Shown: piece after piece, positions 28,706 through 40,661 of the stretch
Layout: each line of letters starts with the position of its first letter
How positions within the stretch are numbered: position 1 is the stretch's first letter
Source: Centropus unirufus
Taxonomy: Eukaryota; Chordata; Aves; Cuculiformes; Centropidae
Reading direction: 5' to 3'
Length of the DNA: 64,000 nt
Assembly (NCBI GenBank): GCA_013397695.1
Contig: VYZI01000043.1
Coordinates: 2,767,177 to 2,831,176 of the forward strand
Position numbers and translations under genes: made by a program
Notes under the pieces: model-generated
What the model was told of the DNA's origin: nothing
Databases searched by the model: none
The model's input: the letters and a program-made list of their open reading frames with translations, nothing else

Positions 28706-30929
28706 TGGCAGGAAAGAAAAACTGCCGCTTTTTAAATGCTCTACCCAGCGGGGCCAAGGAAACAGCCATGCTGGTGGCAAGCCAGAGAAGAGGAGCCAGG
28801 CACATCTGAAGGACCAGTCCCACTGCACACGATAAGAGGAGAGGAGCAGGAGGAAGGAGAGGAGGTGGGCTGGTCTGTGGTGCAAGGCAAGGTGGAGAAG
28901 TACGTCTGGGTCTGGAACCATTGATGTTTCTCCTTTTTTCCCAGATAACTATTTCTAAGAAAACAAATAGTCCATGGAGGAAGAAGGGAGAGGGAAATTA
29001 GCTAGAAATTTTACTATTGATTCTTTTTTTATTTATGGATGGTAAATCAATTTCAGGGCTTTTTTTTCCTTTCCTATTTTTTTTGTTTCATCTCTGAGGA
29101 AAAAAAGAGAAAGTAGATAGATTTACAGAAATCATTTGCAGTGGTTGAAAAGCTATTTGTTAAAATGAGAAAGCCTCCCCTTCCTCCACCAGCCTCGCTC
29201 TCCCTCTTTAAAGGGATAATCCATTTGATGAGCTAACGAGGGAGTCCTGGCTCCCCTGCTGCACCATGTGATGTCTCCCCTTTTAGTGTCAGGCTCAGAA
29301 GCTCTTATGCCAATTGCATGTGCTAGCCCTGTTAGCTTGCATTAAGAGAGCCTGACAAATAGCTTCTGGGAGTCAGGCAGGCGCTCTTCAGTGTGCCGTT
29401 TATCATCTGCTGCATGGTTAGGTTTTTTACTCTTCCATCAGATCATTTGTAGAAAAGGGTCATATGAGAAATGTTACTGTCAAGCTGCAGGCATGACACT
29501 GGCTGCAAGACCTGCCTAACAGGCAGGAACCATGGTCCTCCAGCAAAAACTAGTTAGAGTCTGGAAAGGCTAGACTTCCCAAAAGATGTATGACTGAGGC
29601 AGCGTGAGTTAGGTGTGGTGCTGAAAGGGAAAAACAGTGTTGTGCCGTTACTATAAGCAATCCCAAGTGAAACCTTACTAGCTTCCCATTACATCAGCAA
29701 CACACGAAATCTCTGCTCAAAGCCCCCATCACTGTGTAGTCTTGTCTCTTGTCTTGTGAGACTAATTGAGACATCAGCTGGTGATATAGATTCGAAGTAT
29801 AAGGACAATGGTGAGTAGAAGAGGGTGACCCTGAGAAGAGTCCAAGTGGTTCCCAGGAAACTGGAAGACACAGTGGACTTGAAAGTACCTCTTCAAGTAC
29901 AAACCATCAGAAGACTTTGGAAGCAGCTTCTCTTCAATCTGCTAGGAGTTGGGCTGCAGTGGTGGCTTGGAGCAGGGAATGTGCAAAGACCTGATGGGTA
30001 GAGAGGGAAAGGATGAACCAGATTGGAGTGATCGAAGACAAATACCTCCTGGTGTTGGGTGGCCCTGAAGAAGTAATAGCCCCAGGCATTCATTTCTCTA
30101 GTAAAAGAGCTGGGTTGGTTGCTTCTCTCCTCTTTCCCAGGACTTGAGCCCTGTGCACTAGGAAGAAAGTCAGGCTCAGCAGGGTCCTTGCACTGGCCTG
30201 TGCGTGAGGAGAATGCATCCTGTGTATAAATGAGAAGGTGTAAGAACAATTAAGAATTGTAGCCTGAAAGAGACCTTCCAGGTAACTTAAAGTTACTGTT
30301 AATCATGAAAGTACTCTGTGATACTTCAGCAATGGAGACCCAGCTGCAAGGCCTAAGATTAACTTACACTGAACCAACATGTGATCCTAGGAAGAAGCAG
30401 CAGCAGCTTGGGTTACATTCATGCAGCCAGGAAGCTAGCGGGCCCTCATAAGTGCTCATCTGTCTTTGAATACAGTTCCCATACCTGTGACTCGGTGGAT
30501 AGGAGGGAGCTCTGTGTAAGGTCCTTGAGTTCCATACAAGTAAACACAAAGTGAGCAGAGTCAAGGCTGAGGTCTGCATCCTTTGTCTCAGGACCTCACA
30601 TGCACGTCTCAGCACAATAAACCTCTGGGGAGCAATTGGTACATGGTTTCCATCCAGGTAGCATTACTGCAGCCAGAAACAGTGAGCAGGTATAAGTCAG
30701 GACAAATGTTTGGGTTTGCATACCAAATGCAAAAAGGACAAGTTCCTCAGGATCTGACAAAAGTTGACCTCATTGTGTCTGTGCATTAGGCACTCGATAC
30801 CTGGGCTTTCATTAGTTAACTTGTTTCTCTCTAGTAAAGGAAACTTGGTTGAAAACAAGAGATATCTTACTGGAAGGAAAATAATTTAGAACACCAAGGA
30901 AACCGGATATTGTCAGTATTTCAAGGTGA

Positions 30930-30951
30930 GGGGCGGGAGGTGGGTGGGGGG
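30930..30951 (+). other. G-quadruplex motif
   Basis: Four G-runs of three or more (GGGG, GGG, GGG, GGGGGG) are separated by loops of 1, 4 and 1 bases within 22 bp. This satisfies the usual intramolecular G4 pattern. It lies in otherwise AT-rich, gene-free DNA. Confidence 0.75.
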
Positions 30952-32879
30952 TTAAACTGTGCAGACTTTAAGGGGAATAAAATGCCTTCATGTGATGAAT
31001 TCCAAGATGTCCAAAAGGCAATGTTGGCTCTCTGTCTCCAAAAGCAGACTAATGAATAGCAGTGACAGTCTGATAATTAAAATGACCTCTTGGAGATATG
31101 GATTAGAAGGTATGCAGAGGGGAGATATGTTCTGCTTTGAATTAACCTAGTGTTAATTTATGACTATGGTTGGGTTTTATAGGGTTTCAGTGGAAGACTT
31201 TCAAAGTTGGCTTACTAGGGTGATAATGTTCCTTCTGCATATTCATTGGAAAAACACTTGCAGAATTCCTCATTATTTCTTTTTGAATGGTTCAATATCT
31301 ACACATATATCTCTCTATATATAAACAAGAGAGTTTCAGGTATTTGCTTAGCGGCTGAACAATCTACTCTAGAAATAAGAATAAAGTGATTTATGCAGCT
31401 GTGGAATGAGTGTGTTGTTTCATTTTCATTCCTTCCATCTCACAGGCCCCCAGACTTACTTCACCACCATGATGTGGACAAACAGGTTCTGGGGAAGGCT
31501 TTGTGCTGCCCTGCTCTCAGTTGCAAAAGGGTCCTGCTATCTGACTTGTAAAAGTCAGTCTTTTAAGTTTAGATTTAATAACTGGGTCTTCCTGGAAATC
31601 ACTGTCTCCACTTATTGCTTGCCTTCTGCCACCTATATCTGCCCTAGAACCTGCAGTTTCCAGGCTTTAGTATAGACTTACTGTAGAATGACCATCTCTG
31701 CCAGGGATGTTTCCTTTCTGCTCAGAAATCCTAAGCTTTCAGGTGGGTAGAAAGGATGGACTGGAGACAGTTACCCATATGAGAAATGATGACAAGCCAT
31801 TTGTCAACTCCCATGCTGGTAACCTTCTACCCATCCTCTCCACCTGCCTAACAGCACCATAACATCCAAACATAAAGTTATCTGCCAAGAGCATCTGCCT
31901 TACTCCTCGGTCAGGCAGCATGCCCGTTCTGGAGCCCACTCTCCCCATCTTGTTCCAGCACATCATGTTCAAACTCTTTGCTCTTACTTCCCATTTCACA
32001 TCTATGTCAGTTTGTCTCTGGCAACTTCTAGTTCTCCCACAGCTGCCCCTGCACAATTCTTTCACCCTGAGATCCCGATCACACCTACCCCAAACGCTAT
32101 AGGAAGAGTTGGCTTTGCAGTGCTTCCTCCAGAGACCCACCTCTGCTTTGGGGGTTCACCAATAAAATTTGTCCCTTGAAAGCTCTCCCTGAATGTCTGG
32201 GAACAGGAGCCTTACACTGCAGGCTCTTTTCTAGCTTCCATGATGAAAGCTTACACTTTGGTGTGACAGACTAGGTGCGATGTACACACACCATTTCACA
32301 AATGCTTGGAGAGGGTATCATGGGAGCTGAAAATATTGAGACCTTTTGTTCCCAGTCTCCAGTTCACTTTTCTCCCACATGAGCACAAAGGTCATTTTTC
32401 TCAATATGAGGGGATAGGTGCTGTTTCAGAGCCCGCTTCTGGCCTTCCATAAGCCTTTTCTTCCCGTAGAAGATGATCTGTGTCTCAGATGCAAGTTATG
32501 CGTGTTGGACACTCATGTAATTTTTTACTAGTCACTTGTGTCAGATTCAAGTTAAGGTGACAACAGGGATTTTGAAATGTTCAGAATCCAATACGGTCCA
32601 AAACTGGATGTCTAATTTTACAGAACTACATCTAATCTTAAAAACAAAAGCAAACATTTATCTGAACACAAGTGGAAACTGCGTGTTTCCACCCTGCCTG
32701 GGGAGCAGGAGGGTCTCCCTTGGAGCAGTAGCAATATATTTACCTCCCTTTGTACAGGATTGGGTGATGAATATTAAAATGACAAAATTAACTTGTTTTC
32801 TGTGCATTCGGCTCTTCTGACAAGAAAATCTCACTGCAAACCCCTGTGCCGGCAGTCTAACTGAGCTGAATTGGACCCT

Positions 32880-33245
32880 TGCTGTGAAAGGATTATATAT
32901 TCTGATTGGGGCGGCATTTGCAATTATTTTCTCCACCACACCAAAGGCCTTTACTGCAGAGCTGCAAACCAGTTATAGGAACATGAAATGCTTTGACTTC
33001 TTCACTAGGGAAACATTAATCCAATCACAGGTTATGTCCATTACAGACTATGGCAATATTGTATACAGGAATTCCCAGGAGAAGGTTCTACAAAAATTGG
33101 AATCTCTCTATAACCATGTTATGAGATTTACTGGTGTGGATAAAATGGGCAGAGTTAAAATTACCAAGCTGGCTATCTCTAAAAGACAGGTGAAGTCTGC
33201 TGGCTATCATTGCTTCGTAATATTACAAATGGAAAAGCCCTGAAG
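32880..33245 (+). mobile_element. Decayed non-LTR reverse transcriptase remnant
   Basis: An open frame of 119 codons (32,884-33,243) contains YRNMKCFDFFTRETL, then ITDYGNIVYRN, VLQKLESLYNHVMRF and LAISKRQ. The same order is seen in jockey-like LINE polymerases common in fish, where the motifs resemble FRNKxxFxxxxRxxLV, LDYGDVIYxxAS, LxxLDxVYHxxxRF and WPSLxxRRxxHW. This is the thumb and post-palm part, so the catalytic palm motifs are not included. It is truncated at both ends. Read backwards the same frame is weak for about 30 codons and then meets a stop at 32,818. It is different from CR1, whose thumb reads quite differently. It may be an ancient LINE fossil; domestication is possible but unproven. 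Confidence 0.6.
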
Positions 33246-33420
33246 TAATTGAATAACACATCTGCAGAAAAAAAACCTTGTGAACTGCTATAACGTGAAG
33301 ATAGACTGCAAGGAAACAATGTATGTACAGCACCTGGTTAAAAGGAAAAAGATGTTTTCCTTACCTGGTGGAGAAAGATATCACAAATGGAGATACTTAT
33401 TTTCTTTGCCTCCTTGATTA

Positions 33421-33480
33421 CGTGTATGTGTGTCTGCTTTATGTATACGTGTCTGTCTGTCTATGTCTGTCTATCTCTTT
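33421..33480. repeat. TG / TCTG-rich simple repeat
   Basis: Interrupted TG and GTCT units across about 60 bp. Simple repeat. Confidence 0.8.
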
Positions 33481-33775
33481 TCATAAAATAAGTTAAACCA
33501 GTTTCCTCAGCAGCTGGAGGCATGGTGCAGAGTGGTAACGACTCATAAGCAGAGCTCACAGCATTTCCTTTTTGTAGTGGGGATGCTAAAAACATTTGAC
33601 ATGGCTTGCAAAGGAGATGATTTCTGCCCTTGTATGGAAAAACATTTCAAAGCACTTTGCAAGAGTTGATTAAGGTTTTTCCTGTGCTTTAATATCAGTG
33701 TTCAGTAGTCCATAGCCCCACTTTAACAGGAAAGTAACTTCACTGTGACTCTGCAAGCCCAGGGCTACGTGGCAA

Positions 33776-33885
33776 ATGTGTGCTGACGAGGCTCCTGCAG
33801 CCACAGCCAGGTGCAGCTGCTCCATGGAAGATGTGTGCTGATGTAGCTGCTGCAGCCACAGCCAGGTGCAGCTCGCCCATGTAAG
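33776..33885. repeat. Two-copy 55-bp tandem repeat
   Basis: Unit 1 (33,776-33,830) and unit 2 (33,831-33,885) both start ATGTGTGCTGA and share the core CAGCCACAGCCAGGTGCAGC. A degraded third copy may precede them (around 33,740-33,775). The minus strand stays open through the array but has no recognisable product. It looks like a small minisatellite. Confidence 0.85.
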
Positions 33886-36800
33886 TGACTCCATTTTGCC
33901 AGCACCATTTGGAGGAGGAGGAATGGCCCCCAGCCTGCTAACTGCCTCCGCATCTCCCTGCAATACAACTGGGTCACCTCCAGGCATGGAAGAGCCAGGT
34001 TTCCTGGAGCCACATGCTCCTGGCCCAGCAGAGCTGCTGAACCATCATCTCATCTGTTTTCTGGAGGTAACTGTGCTATGGACTGGACTTTTGTGGTGCA
34101 TGGCAGTGGGGCTGAGATCAGATCAGGTACCATACGTCCTGCCATGGTTCTGCCTGGGCATTGAGGAGCACCTTTCATTACTCATGTTCTTCTCCATCTG
34201 GTAACTCTGAGAAGAGATCCAAGGGCACCTGACATAAATTTCATTGCAGCAGCATGGCAGGCAGGGATTGTCAAAGCTGGTTTATACAGGGAGGTGTGAT
34301 TTATTTCCCATGTCATGCAGCTCTCCATGGCAGTCTAGTACACATGGAAGAAAGATGCACTTCTGTGACAGCAAGTTTGGAGGAGTTTTAATCCTCCAGT
34401 GGAAGGAACAGGGGAGACTGAGAGCTTGAATACTGATGGCCAAGGTATGTGGAAGAACTTTGGAACCTGTGATCTATTTTTTTCCCAAGAAGCCATTCAT
34501 TAAAGAAATTTTAATTATGAATGTTAAAAAGAAAACAAATTTACAAAATATAAAAATACTGCTTTTCCAGTAAGGCTTGAAATTTACTGTGTAGAAGCAG
34601 TGGGAACAGAAAGCATTCAACTCTAACTTAAGCTGCAATATTGACAGTCTGGGTATATGAAGGAATATTTTCTTATTAACTAGTGTTTGGAAGAAAACAT
34701 AAAGTACTGGAGCAAGTTTTCCCATCGGGAATGAAGTCTTTCTCACAAGGATAAGGGAGACAATGTCCCACTGTGATCCCCTCTTATATACATGAAATTA
34801 GATTGAACATAAAGAGTCCCCTGTTCATTTTGCACATTTAGGGTTGTTACCCCTGATACTTTCAGCCAAAGCAGCATAAACAAAAGATGGGGATTTGTGC
34901 ACACTCACCCTCAGTTCTAAGTCCAGGTAAGGGATATTTTTTGTTTTGCTCCCCGTGCGTACCTCTAAGATTCTCCTCTAGCATTTATGACCCATTTTAA
35001 GGCTGGATAAAGAAATTTCTAGTATAATTTTTTTAGGCCCTAAGTGTTACCCATGTTGCGTGACTCAGTTGCAAGATGCCGTTACTTGCTGGTGTTTGCA
35101 GTGCTGAATGGAGGGCACAGTCCTGCAGGAAGACAGTCTGCTCTTGGTGGCAAAGTTGTTCTCTCACAAATCCATGTTGTACTTAGCACTTTCATTTCTT
35201 TCTTCCCTAAAGCAAATCCATTTTCCCTTTCAGTTGGTCACAACCCTGTCACACGCCCAAAGAGTTTGAGCAGCTGAACCTGAGTCACCAAGTGGAAGAT
35301 ACATAACATGTCTGCGGAGGCTTGGCTAAAAGTGGGAGGAAGAGAGGAGAGGGGAAAAAAAAGACAGTGCAGCATGACTTAACCTTAGCTCAGGAATCTG
35401 GTTAAAGCATAGAGGGGTTCTTTAGCATGGGGATGGCTATGGCAGAGCTTGTGGTTGAACGTGGAGGGTTAGGTGAAACCTTTGGACCTTTTAGGTGAAG
35501 AGGAGTTTTGCTGTTCTTCTAAATAAAGCCAGGACTTCATTCTGGAAATACTGAATGCAACTCTCAGCTCTTCCATTAATCTGATGTCTTAAAATATAGG
35601 ATTTGGTGAGGAATACTTCTTTCTGTGATTCATCTTCACTGTCCAAAATCCTACATTAATTCTACTTCATAGTAATACACACCTTTTCTTCATGTGAGGA
35701 AGCATCTGTTTTTTCACGTGGTGGCCCAAGACTCGGGCAGCTGGAGTCAGTTGAAACAGGGCAGAAGTGGGTCACAGCCAATGAGGGAAGTGAATGGGAC
35801 TTCACACTGAGCCAGGGTAGCCAGCTGAGTGATGGCAATGGGTGCTTGGCTAAACCGTCACAGATGCTCCCAAGGCAGTGCTGGCAGAGAGTAAACAGTA
35901 ATTAGTAATGGTTGTTAAATGCAAATATTTCAAACCTCTCAGCCTTGGAAAAATGAGAAGAAGGTTTTTTCAAAATTCTGTTACTCTCACACTACGTGTT
36001 TGATACTCCGTCTTTCTAAACCAAAGTGTTGCTCAGCCAAACTGAGATTTCTCAAACCGTTCATCTGGGAATTTCTGGCTGAAACGGCTGTAAGCAGCAC
36101 AGACCCCAGCTTATTAGTTAGTCCCATGCCCATGATATGATCAAAACTCCAGAACCCCTCCCTGCCACTTGCTGTAAAGCATGTGGGTGCCACCTTTGGG
36201 GGTTTATCTTGTTTGCCCAAGACAACCTCCAGTTATCTTTGATGAGAAACTGAGATTTCCTAAGTTTCCTTGCTCAACTACATCATTATTTCACACTTAT
36301 TACATCCATGTGCCCCATAAGCAAAAAGGTAAAAGTAAGGTACTTTGATGTTGCAGATAGGTACAGAGATGGTCAGCTGGAGTAGTTCTGTCATGAATGC
36401 CAACCATCCTGCCTTCCGATACAGTGGAGGTGCAAAGCATAACAGAGACAATGCAATGGTGCAAAAAAATGGTCACAGCAAAGTTCTTCCTTCAACCTCG
36501 AGGCATGTGATATTTGAATAAAACTGTTCCCTGGTGCCAATGCCATTTTTAAACAATTCAAACTGTAAATGTCAAATCTGTAACGAGATTTAGAGCAGAC
36601 TGTGTATGGGTTGGAAAAAAACAAACTCTAATTTTCACTGATTTAGAAAAATGATGTCTGTACAGTACAGGGCCAAAGGCAGAAAACCCAGGCCCTGTTT
36701 TGAGCGAGGGCGCCATGTAGCATGCAACATCCCAGTTAAAAGGAGTATTTGGAAATCATCAAGAGCCATCAAAGCAACTAGTGATGGCCAAGATAAATTT

Positions 36801-38024
36801 ACCTGAATTTTTTTTAAGCCTTGTAACTCTTCTAGTACCCAGATCTCTGCAATTTGTATAAAAACATGTTCATACTCCCGACAGCCACAGTAGGTTCAAA
36901 ACACTGGACTTGACCAAAGGCACAGCTGAGAGGGACAAAGAAAGACGCATATTGCTGCTTCTTTGACATGAGTTTATCAGTGCATTTGCGGCAACTGTCC
37001 CTTCTACGTGTTTCCATGATATGGAGGGGGTGCCTGGGGGTAGCAACAACCCTCAGACACTCTTGCAATCCCTTACTTTTAAATGCCTGTAGGCTAAAAT
37101 CCTTTGTTATTGTACGTCCTTTGGGTGAACAGCTATGGTTGCATTAATATGAACAGTAATAATGATCACAAGCACATGGATCAGCAGTGGTACAGGCTAG
37201 CTTTGTGTTTCTACACTTGAGAAAGAGAAGTATATCCAACATACTCAGCCCTTGGCTGCCCCAAAGCATTATCTTGTGCTGTTGGGAAGACAGAAGTACT
37301 GTGTGTTTATGGAGAGGGGATTGATCGGTGGAGAAAAACTCTACTAACCCCTTGTTACTGCTTGCCACAAATTTAACCAAACACAACAGAAAGAAGGAAG
37401 TGGTCCCTGCTGTAACCATGGATGACAGTCTGGAGGAACGCAGAGACATGGCTGGTCACCATGCATTGGGAACATCACAATCCCATCTGGGCCATTTCTG
37501 GCATCAGAAAAGCAGTTCAGACCCAAACCAAGGCATGAAGCTAATCATTCATCAGCATAAAGGCACTGATGCCAGTGTAGAATAGCAGGAAAGACTCTAT
37601 CTCCATGTACTTTTAAATCATCAAGCTAATAAGTACCTTGGATGATAAGATGTAATCTTTTAAATGCAGTATGGATTTCTTCCCTGAATTATGCACGATA
37701 GCATCTTTAGGCATGAACTTTTGTACTGAAAGAGCTGTCTCAAGGTGGTGGTGGTGTTAATCCCTGTGTTTTACAATTCGGCAGGCTGGCCCAGGGAAGA
37801 CTAGACAGTTCCTGCTGTCTTCCTGGGAATGCTGGGCCTTAGAATAGCGCCAGAGAACCTCCAGAAGATGTGAGGCTGATAACTCAGTGGTTCAACAAGC
37901 TGATAATGGTCTCCATGCAAAAGTAGCCAGATATCAGTGGACAGAGATCAACAGGGAAAAAAGGGAATGTATACTAGAATTTCAAAGGTGACTGAAAAAA
38001 ACTTAAATCGGATCTGGTTATGTG
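33886..38024. other. Gene-free stretch
   Basis: No exon, RNA gene or clear interspersed repeat recognised on either strand. The longest frames (about 100 codons) look random. Confidence 0.5.
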
Positions 38025-38330
38025 TAGTCCCAGTCTGGGCTTTGCTGGTTGCTCAGGAGATCACGGATTACACAAAAGGCAATGGGCACAAATTAAAATA
38101 AATAGACAAAATCCCATCTGAACACAAGAAAACACTTCTTAACTGTGAGGGTGGCCAAATACTGGAGTAAGGTGCCCAGAAAGGCTGTGGAGTTTCTATC
38201 CCTGCAGTTACCCCAAACCCAGGTGGACATTGCCCTGGGCAACCTGCTGCAGCTGTCCCAGCCTGAGTAGAGGTAACAGATGAGATGGACTCAAAACCCT
38301 TTCCTTTTCATCCACCATGTGATTCTGTTT
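38025..38330 (+). mobile_element. CR1 LINE 3' end, sense
   Basis: The sequence carries the standard CR1 3' blocks in order: AGGCAATGGGCACAAA, CCATCTGAACACAAGAAAAC, CTTCTTAACTGTGAGGGTGG, GTGCCCAGAAAGGCTGTGGA and CCTGGGCAACCTGCTGCAGC, and ends near ATGTGATTCTG (38,318-38,328). It is 5'-truncated, non-coding and moderately diverged. The 5' edge is approximate. Confidence 0.85.
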
Positions 38331-39599
38331 CCTGTTTCTTATACTGAGTTCTGACAATTTCACTGGTAACTTTGTAGCAAGCAGTCCAATAATATGAATA
38401 TGTAGCCCTTTCGCAGCATTTTTCACTGACCTGCAATGCCTTTAATGAGGTTTACAGTTCACAACCCCTTTTTAACTGCTAAGGGAACTGAGGCAGTCAG
38501 AAAACAACTGATTTGCTTAAAGGCATTCAAGAGGATGGGAGCAGAGGGTCCCAATTTCTTGAGTGTCACCCCCCACTCCTGGACCAGCATTGCAAGTGCA
38601 GTGCCTGTGCCAGTGGTATTTTGAGAGAGATGCCTGATGTATGTAGCGTTGAGTGACAGCAGAGGCTGAAGGTTCTGGATGCAGCACTTTACCCATGGAT
38701 GCAGCCCTTGGACTGTAAATCACAGCAAAATAGAAATGCTTCTGTGCTTTGCCAGGGAGACAATGGCGCAGGCAGCTCTGCTCCAGTGAGTTCAGCTGAA
38801 CCACAAACAAGCAAGCTGGTGTTTTAATGAAAGGATATTCGCAACCAGTAAAAACAGGCTTTACCCACCAGTGTTTCAAACTACAGTTCTAGTTTCTGTA
38901 TATCTTTTTTCTTTTTTTCCCAGTGCTTTTACTGCAGGTCTCAGATTTGGACAAGTTGCAACACATAACAATAGAAACATAGTATTACTGTTATCAATCC
39001 TTAGAGACTGATGTTTCTAATACCATAAAAATTCCTTAACTAAAGCTTATATTGCTGTGATTTTGCATTTCAATATAGTTTGATCTATTGACAAATACAC
39101 CTTTATTAAAAAAACAGTGTTCTGATTTTTCTCATGAGTACTGAAAATCAGACAGATGAGCAGATGTGTGTGCATGTCTACAGACACACGAGAACAGAGC
39201 TCCCACTTTAAGTGCTCGTTTAAATCCCAGATCCTGACAAATAGTAATGATCTGCTTGTTACTCTTTTGGTGAGCTGAATAAATACACGGATTGTGTTTG
39301 CATGGAATAGAGGAAGCAAGCAATGGCCATTTATGGACGATTAATCACAGCCATGTATTCTTTATTTCCTATTTATGGGTGACATAGTGGGCTGAATTTT
39401 AATCAGCTCTCACTCTGGTGGGGTTTCATGTTTCTTCTTTCAGCAGTTAACACTTTGAGATACCAGAAAACAAAACAAGTGAAACAGCTATAGATTGGGA
39501 TTGCATTCTTTTTTTAGCAAAGGTTTTTCTCACTGCCTTCAGAGAAAGAGCAAAATTATATCTCATGAGTGTGAGCTTCTGGGAAAGTAAATTGGAAAT
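38331..39599. other. Gene-free stretch
   Basis: Unique AT-rich DNA between two CR1 copies. Nothing coding recognised. The part near 39,310-39,375 has homeodomain-like ATTAATC and TTTATGG sites, which could be regulatory. Confidence 0.45.
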
Positions 39600-40661
39600 G
39601 TTACAGCCCGTGGCTTAGACAGGTGTACTCTTCACTGGGTAAAAACTGGCTGGATGGCTGAGCCCACAGTGTAGTGGTGAATGGAGACAAATGCAGTTGG
39701 CAGCCCATCACAAGAGGTATTCCCCAGGGCTCAGTGTTGGAAAGTCTTGTTTAATATCTTTATCAATGATTTGGATGAGAGGATTGCGTGCTCCCTCAGT
39801 AAGCTTGCAAATGACACTAAACGGGGCAGGAGTGTCAATCTGCTCGAGGGCAAGAGGGACCTCGATGGGCTGGATCAATGGGCCAAGGCCAACGGTATGA
39901 GGTCCAACAAGGCCAAGTGCCGAGTTCTGCACTTTGGCCACACCAACCCTGTGCAATGCTACAGGATTGGGGAAATGGGGCTGGAAAGTTGCCTGACAGA
40001 AAATAACCTGGAGGTGCTAGTTGACATCCAGCTGAACATGAGTCAGTGTTGTGCCCAGGTGGCTAAGAAGGCCAGTGCCATCCTGGCTTGTATCAGAAAT
40101 GGTGCAGCCGGCAGGACAAGGGAAGTGATTTTGTCCATGTACTTGGCACTGGCGAGGCTACACCTTGAAGCCTCTGCTCAGTTTTGGGCCTCTCAGTACA
40201 AGCAGGACATTGAGCAGCTGGAGCTTGTCCAAAGGAGGGTGACAAGGCTAGTGCAGGGTCTGGAGCACAAGTCTTATGAGGAACAGCTGATGGAACCGGG
40301 CTTTTTTTCGCCCGGAGAAGAGGAGACTGACAGGTGACCTTATTACTCTCTAAAACTATGTGAAGGGAGGTTGTAGTGAGGTGGACATTGGTCTCTTCTC
40401 CCAAGTAACAAGCAATAGCACAAGAGGAAATGGACTCAATTTGCATTAGGGGAGGTTTAGACTGAATATTAGGAAAAATATTTACCAAACAAATGGTCAA
40501 CCATTGGAAGAGGCTTCCCAGGGAAGTGGTGGAGTCTCCATCCCTGGAAGTGTTAAAAAAGTGCATAGACATGGTTTATTAGGCAAAGTAGGGTTGGACT
40601 GATGTTTGGATTGGATGATCTTAGACGTCTTTTCCACCCATAATGATTCTATGATTCTACG
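39600..40661 (+). mobile_element. 5'-truncated CR1 LINE, sense
   Basis: This is the longest recognisable transposon here, about 1.06 kb. It begins inside the reverse transcriptase region (GACAGGTGTACTCTTC..GGGTAAAAACTGGCTGGATGG), runs through the C-terminal RT part and the noncoding 3' region (CTTCTCCCAAGTAACAAGC, GGGGAGGTTTAGACTGAATA, GGAAGTGGTGGAGTCTCCAT) and ends with two copies of the 8-base ATTCTATG-type tail (40,646-40,661). Target-site duplications are not expected for CR1 and none was seen. The copy is dead by truncation, frameshifts and a mutated active site. Confidence 0.95.
39681..40337 (+). pseudogene. CR1 reverse transcriptase, broken C-terminal part
   Basis: A 218-codon frame includes LFNIFINDLDE, a DDTK-like box read as LANDTK, NKAKCRVLHFGH, CIRNGAAGRTREVI and LVQRRVTRLVQGLEHKSYEE, all typical of the CR1 polymerase. 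The PQGSVL motif just upstream is in another frame, because two bases appear lost near 39,742. A one-base gain near 40,305 shifts the frame again and leads to the stop. The catalytic FADD motif is AND here, so one of the metal-binding aspartates is lost. The apparent start codon is an accident of the truncation. It is not a functional gene. Confidence 0.93.

Larger units (their letters stand above)
13746..32879. other. Large gene-free stretch
   Basis: No coding exon can be supported in these 19 kb. Frames of 90-140 codons (for example 22,146-22,565 and 26,542-26,967) lack recognisable domains and have opposite-strand competitors of similar length. The stretch holds simple repeats, a G-quadruplex motif at 30,930, and sequences around 24,420-24,680 and 29,150-29,430 whose blocky composition could be conserved noncoding DNA; this needs alignment to judge. 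Confidence 0.5.

Noticed and set aside
28684..28720. CT tract plus GGCAG as a splice acceptor for a hidden exon
   Set aside because: The following sequence has no recognisable coding content or donor in frame; simple repeat is the better explanation.
32536..32820. 94-codon frame with VQNWMSN..LHLILKTK, as a possible upstream part of the same reverse transcriptase
   Set aside because: The resemblance to the RT segment before the thumb is faint, and the distance to the next recognisable motif is about twice what the family would have.
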